Positions 63,250 to 64,000 of a DNA stretch of 64,000 nucleotides are shown piece after piece. The DNA lies in contig NZ_LXES01000049.1 of the NCBI RefSeq assembly GCF_001654845.1, forward strand, positions 121,585 to 185,584, written 5' to 3'. Source of the DNA: Enterobacter soli ATCC BAA-2102 (GTDB lineage: Bacteria; Pseudomonadota; Gammaproteobacteria; Enterobacterales; Enterobacteriaceae). The notes beneath the pieces were generated by a model that saw only the letters and a list, made by a program, of their open reading frames with translations, had not been told where the DNA came from and did no database searches. The stretch's first letter is position 1. Every line of letters begins with the position of its first letter. The translations under genes were made by a program, and so were the position numbers.

Positions 63250-63279
63250 TCTAAACGTTCAGACGTTCGAACGTTTAGA
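63250..63279. promoter_or_regulatory. 30-bp operator-like palindrome upstream of the PTS IIB remnant
   Basis: TCTAAACGTTC and GAACGTTTAGA are perfect inverted arms of 11 bp with an 8-nt spacer AGACGTTC. The arrangement also gives three ACGTTC/GAACGT units at regular spacing and a central perfect palindrome ACGTTCGAACGT. It ends 32 bp before the start codon at 63312 and probably bound a sugar regulator, which is not encoded in the window. Confidence 0.7.
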
Positions 63280-63311
63280 GTGTGTTTAACTAACTTAATA
63301 AGGACATATCG

Positions 63312-63655
63312 ATGGTTAATATAGTTCATTGCCGCGTAGATGACAGACTTATTCATGGTCAGGTTGCCACCGCCTGGCTTCCACACACTAACGCTAATCT
63401 GTGCCTGGTCGTAAATGACAGCATTGCAGTTAATGATGATAAAAAACTTTTGCTACAAATGGCTCTGCCCGAAGGAATTCAGTTGCGCTGTTTTTCAGTA
63501 AAAAAAATCATTGAGATAATCAATAAAGCCGCTGACCACCAGCGTATGTCATTCTCTGTGAAAACGTACAAGATGCTGCTGAACTCGTTAAAAGTGGTCT
63601 CTCCATTAAATCCGTAAATCCAGGAAATTTGGGCGTTCCGTCCCGAATTTTCTAA
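63312..63655 (+). pseudogene. PTS mannose/fructose/sorbose-family IIB component, frameshifted and truncated
   Basis: The N-terminus MVNIVHCRVDDRLIHGQVAT is the classic mannose-family IIB start with the phosphorylated histidine in RLIHGQV. Reading in the first frame ends at 63617 with an unrelated tail. Shifting frame near 63548 restores family sequence, ILCENVQDAAELVKSGLSIK at 63551-63610, then SVNPGN. One missing T (ATGTCATT where ATGTTCATT would fit) explains the shift. The repaired frame stops at 63653-63655, about 45 residues short of the usual 160. No IIA, IIC or IID genes follow. AAGGA precedes ATG 63312. Confidence 0.85.
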
Positions 63656-63807
63656 GCTGCCTGTGCGGCGGTCTGTTATATACTATCGTCGTTCTAATCG
63701 TTGCCAATCCCATACTAAGCACGTGGTTTGTGCATACATAGTACTATCTGAATGACAGATAGCATAAAACATGCATAAAAGAGAAAACCGACTTTTGAGG
63801 GGTTTTG

Positions 63808-63834
63808 TTTTTTGAACTTAAACTTGAACTTAAA
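63808..63834. repeat. TTTGAACTT repeats at the right end of the island
   Basis: TTTTTTGAACTTAAAC, then TTGAACTTAAA: three GAACTT/AAACTT units in 27 bp, sharing AACTTGAACT and TTTTGAACTT with the left cluster at 59659-59684. Possible attachment or integrase-binding sites. Confidence 0.45.
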
Positions 63835-63899
63835 AAAAACTGACTGTTACCAGGCTTGTTTAAAGGCATGATTTAAAAGAATTTATTTTGAAGAAATTC

Positions 63900-63927
63900 A
63901 AAACCAGCCCCCTCTCCCGCGGGGCTG
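63900..63927 (-). terminator. Rho-independent terminator of a gene entering from the right edge
   Basis: On the minus strand CAGCCCC pairs with GGGGCTG around a 9-nt loop, with GG and four T residues after it. It lies 24 bp beyond the stop codon of the partial gene at 63952-64000. Confidence 0.7.
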
Positions 63928-63951
63928 AGGGATCCCCAGAAATGTTTGTCT

Positions 63952-64000
63952 TTATTCAGCGATGACATTACGCCATTGAAATAAAAAACTTACCGCAGCT
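63952..64000 (-). CDS. C-terminal end of an unidentified gene cut by the window edge
   Basis: Sixteen codons are open from the right edge to a TAA at 63952-63954, reading ...AAVSFLFQWRNVIAE. The hydrophobic-aromatic character and the terminator just downstream suggest a real gene end, possibly a membrane protein. Too short to identify. Confidence 0.35.
   Translation of the reverse strand, partial: AAVSFLFQWRNVIAE

Larger units (their letters stand above)
63656..63951. other. Non-coding right end of the island
   Basis: 296 bp, AT-rich, no gene. It contains a hairpin CTATCTG-AATGA-CAGATAG (63744-63762), the TTTGAACTT repeat cluster (63808-63834) and the minus-strand terminator at 63900-63927. 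The right boundary of the island probably lies in this stretch. Confidence 0.6.

Noticed and set aside
63744..63762. Hairpin CTATCTG-AATGA-CAGATAG as a terminator
   Set aside because: No U-tract on either strand and no gene ending nearby; left as an unexplained small palindrome.
1..64000. CRISPR array, rRNA, tRNA or insertion sequence
   Set aside because: No regularly spaced identical repeats, no rRNA-like blocks, no cloverleaf with a T-arm found, and no transposase other than the broken integrase. A weak or divergent tRNA could be missed by eye.

Overview
The window reads as chromosome of an Enterobacteriaceae member close to Enterobacter/Leclercia (family-level call firm, genus an inference from the mix of E. 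coli-like core genes and accessory loci). From position 1 to about 53 kb the gene order follows the wca-wza / yegH-asmA-dcd-udk-dgcE-alkA-yegD / mdtABCD-baeSR / yegP-trhP-CyaR-yegS segment of E. coli K-12. Most products match the lengths and sequences I know from E. coli closely.

Layout. (1) 1-16.5 kb, minus strand: most of the colanic acid operon, wza-wzb-wzc-wcaABCDEF-gmd-fcl-gmm-wcaI-cpsB-cpsG-wcaJ, with wcaJ cut by the window edge. Its leader carries a JUMPStart/ops element (RfaH antitermination) and an RcsAB-box-like site. (2) 17-28 kb: core genes yegH, asmA, dcd, udk, dgcE (diguanylate cyclase), alkA and yegD. (3) 28-37.4 kb, minus strand: an accessory adhesion block in the place where E. 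coli K-12 has yegI-yegL. It is an ECP/Mat-type chaperone-usher operon (pilin A, chaperone B, usher C, tip adhesin D, second chaperone E), followed by a MarT/ToxR-like membrane regulator, a FidL-like membrane protein and a HTH-EAL c-di-GMP phosphodiesterase. There is no EcpR. The AT-rich region upstream of the pilin gene holds several RcsAB-box-like sites. (4) 38-49 kb, plus strand: the mdtABCD efflux operon and its regulators baeSR. (5) 49-53 kb: yegP, the tRNA hydroxylation gene trhP (yegQ), the CRP-controlled small RNA CyaR, a DUF523 gene converging onto CyaR, and the lipid kinase gene yegS. (6) 53-59.3 kb, minus strand: an operon of an enolase-superfamily (mandelate racemase-like) enzyme with a complete peptide/opine-type ABC importer. 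(7) 59.7-64 kb: a small AT-rich island with a tyrosine integrase broken by one in-frame stop, an orphan PAAR-domain effector-like protein with a two-TM partner overlapping its 3' end (candidate effector/immunity pair), a frameshifted remnant of a mannose-family PTS IIB gene behind an intact 30-bp operator-like palindrome, and related TTGAACTT-type repeats at both ends.

How it fits together: the envelope and surface theme is strong. The colanic capsule, the ECP-type fimbria, two c-di-GMP enzymes (one maker, one breaker) and the BaeSR envelope-stress pump are neighbours, and sequence sites suggest that Rcs may act on both capsule and fimbria. The accessory candidates most worth a second look are the PAAR/two-TM pair and the regulatory module attached to the fimbrial operon.
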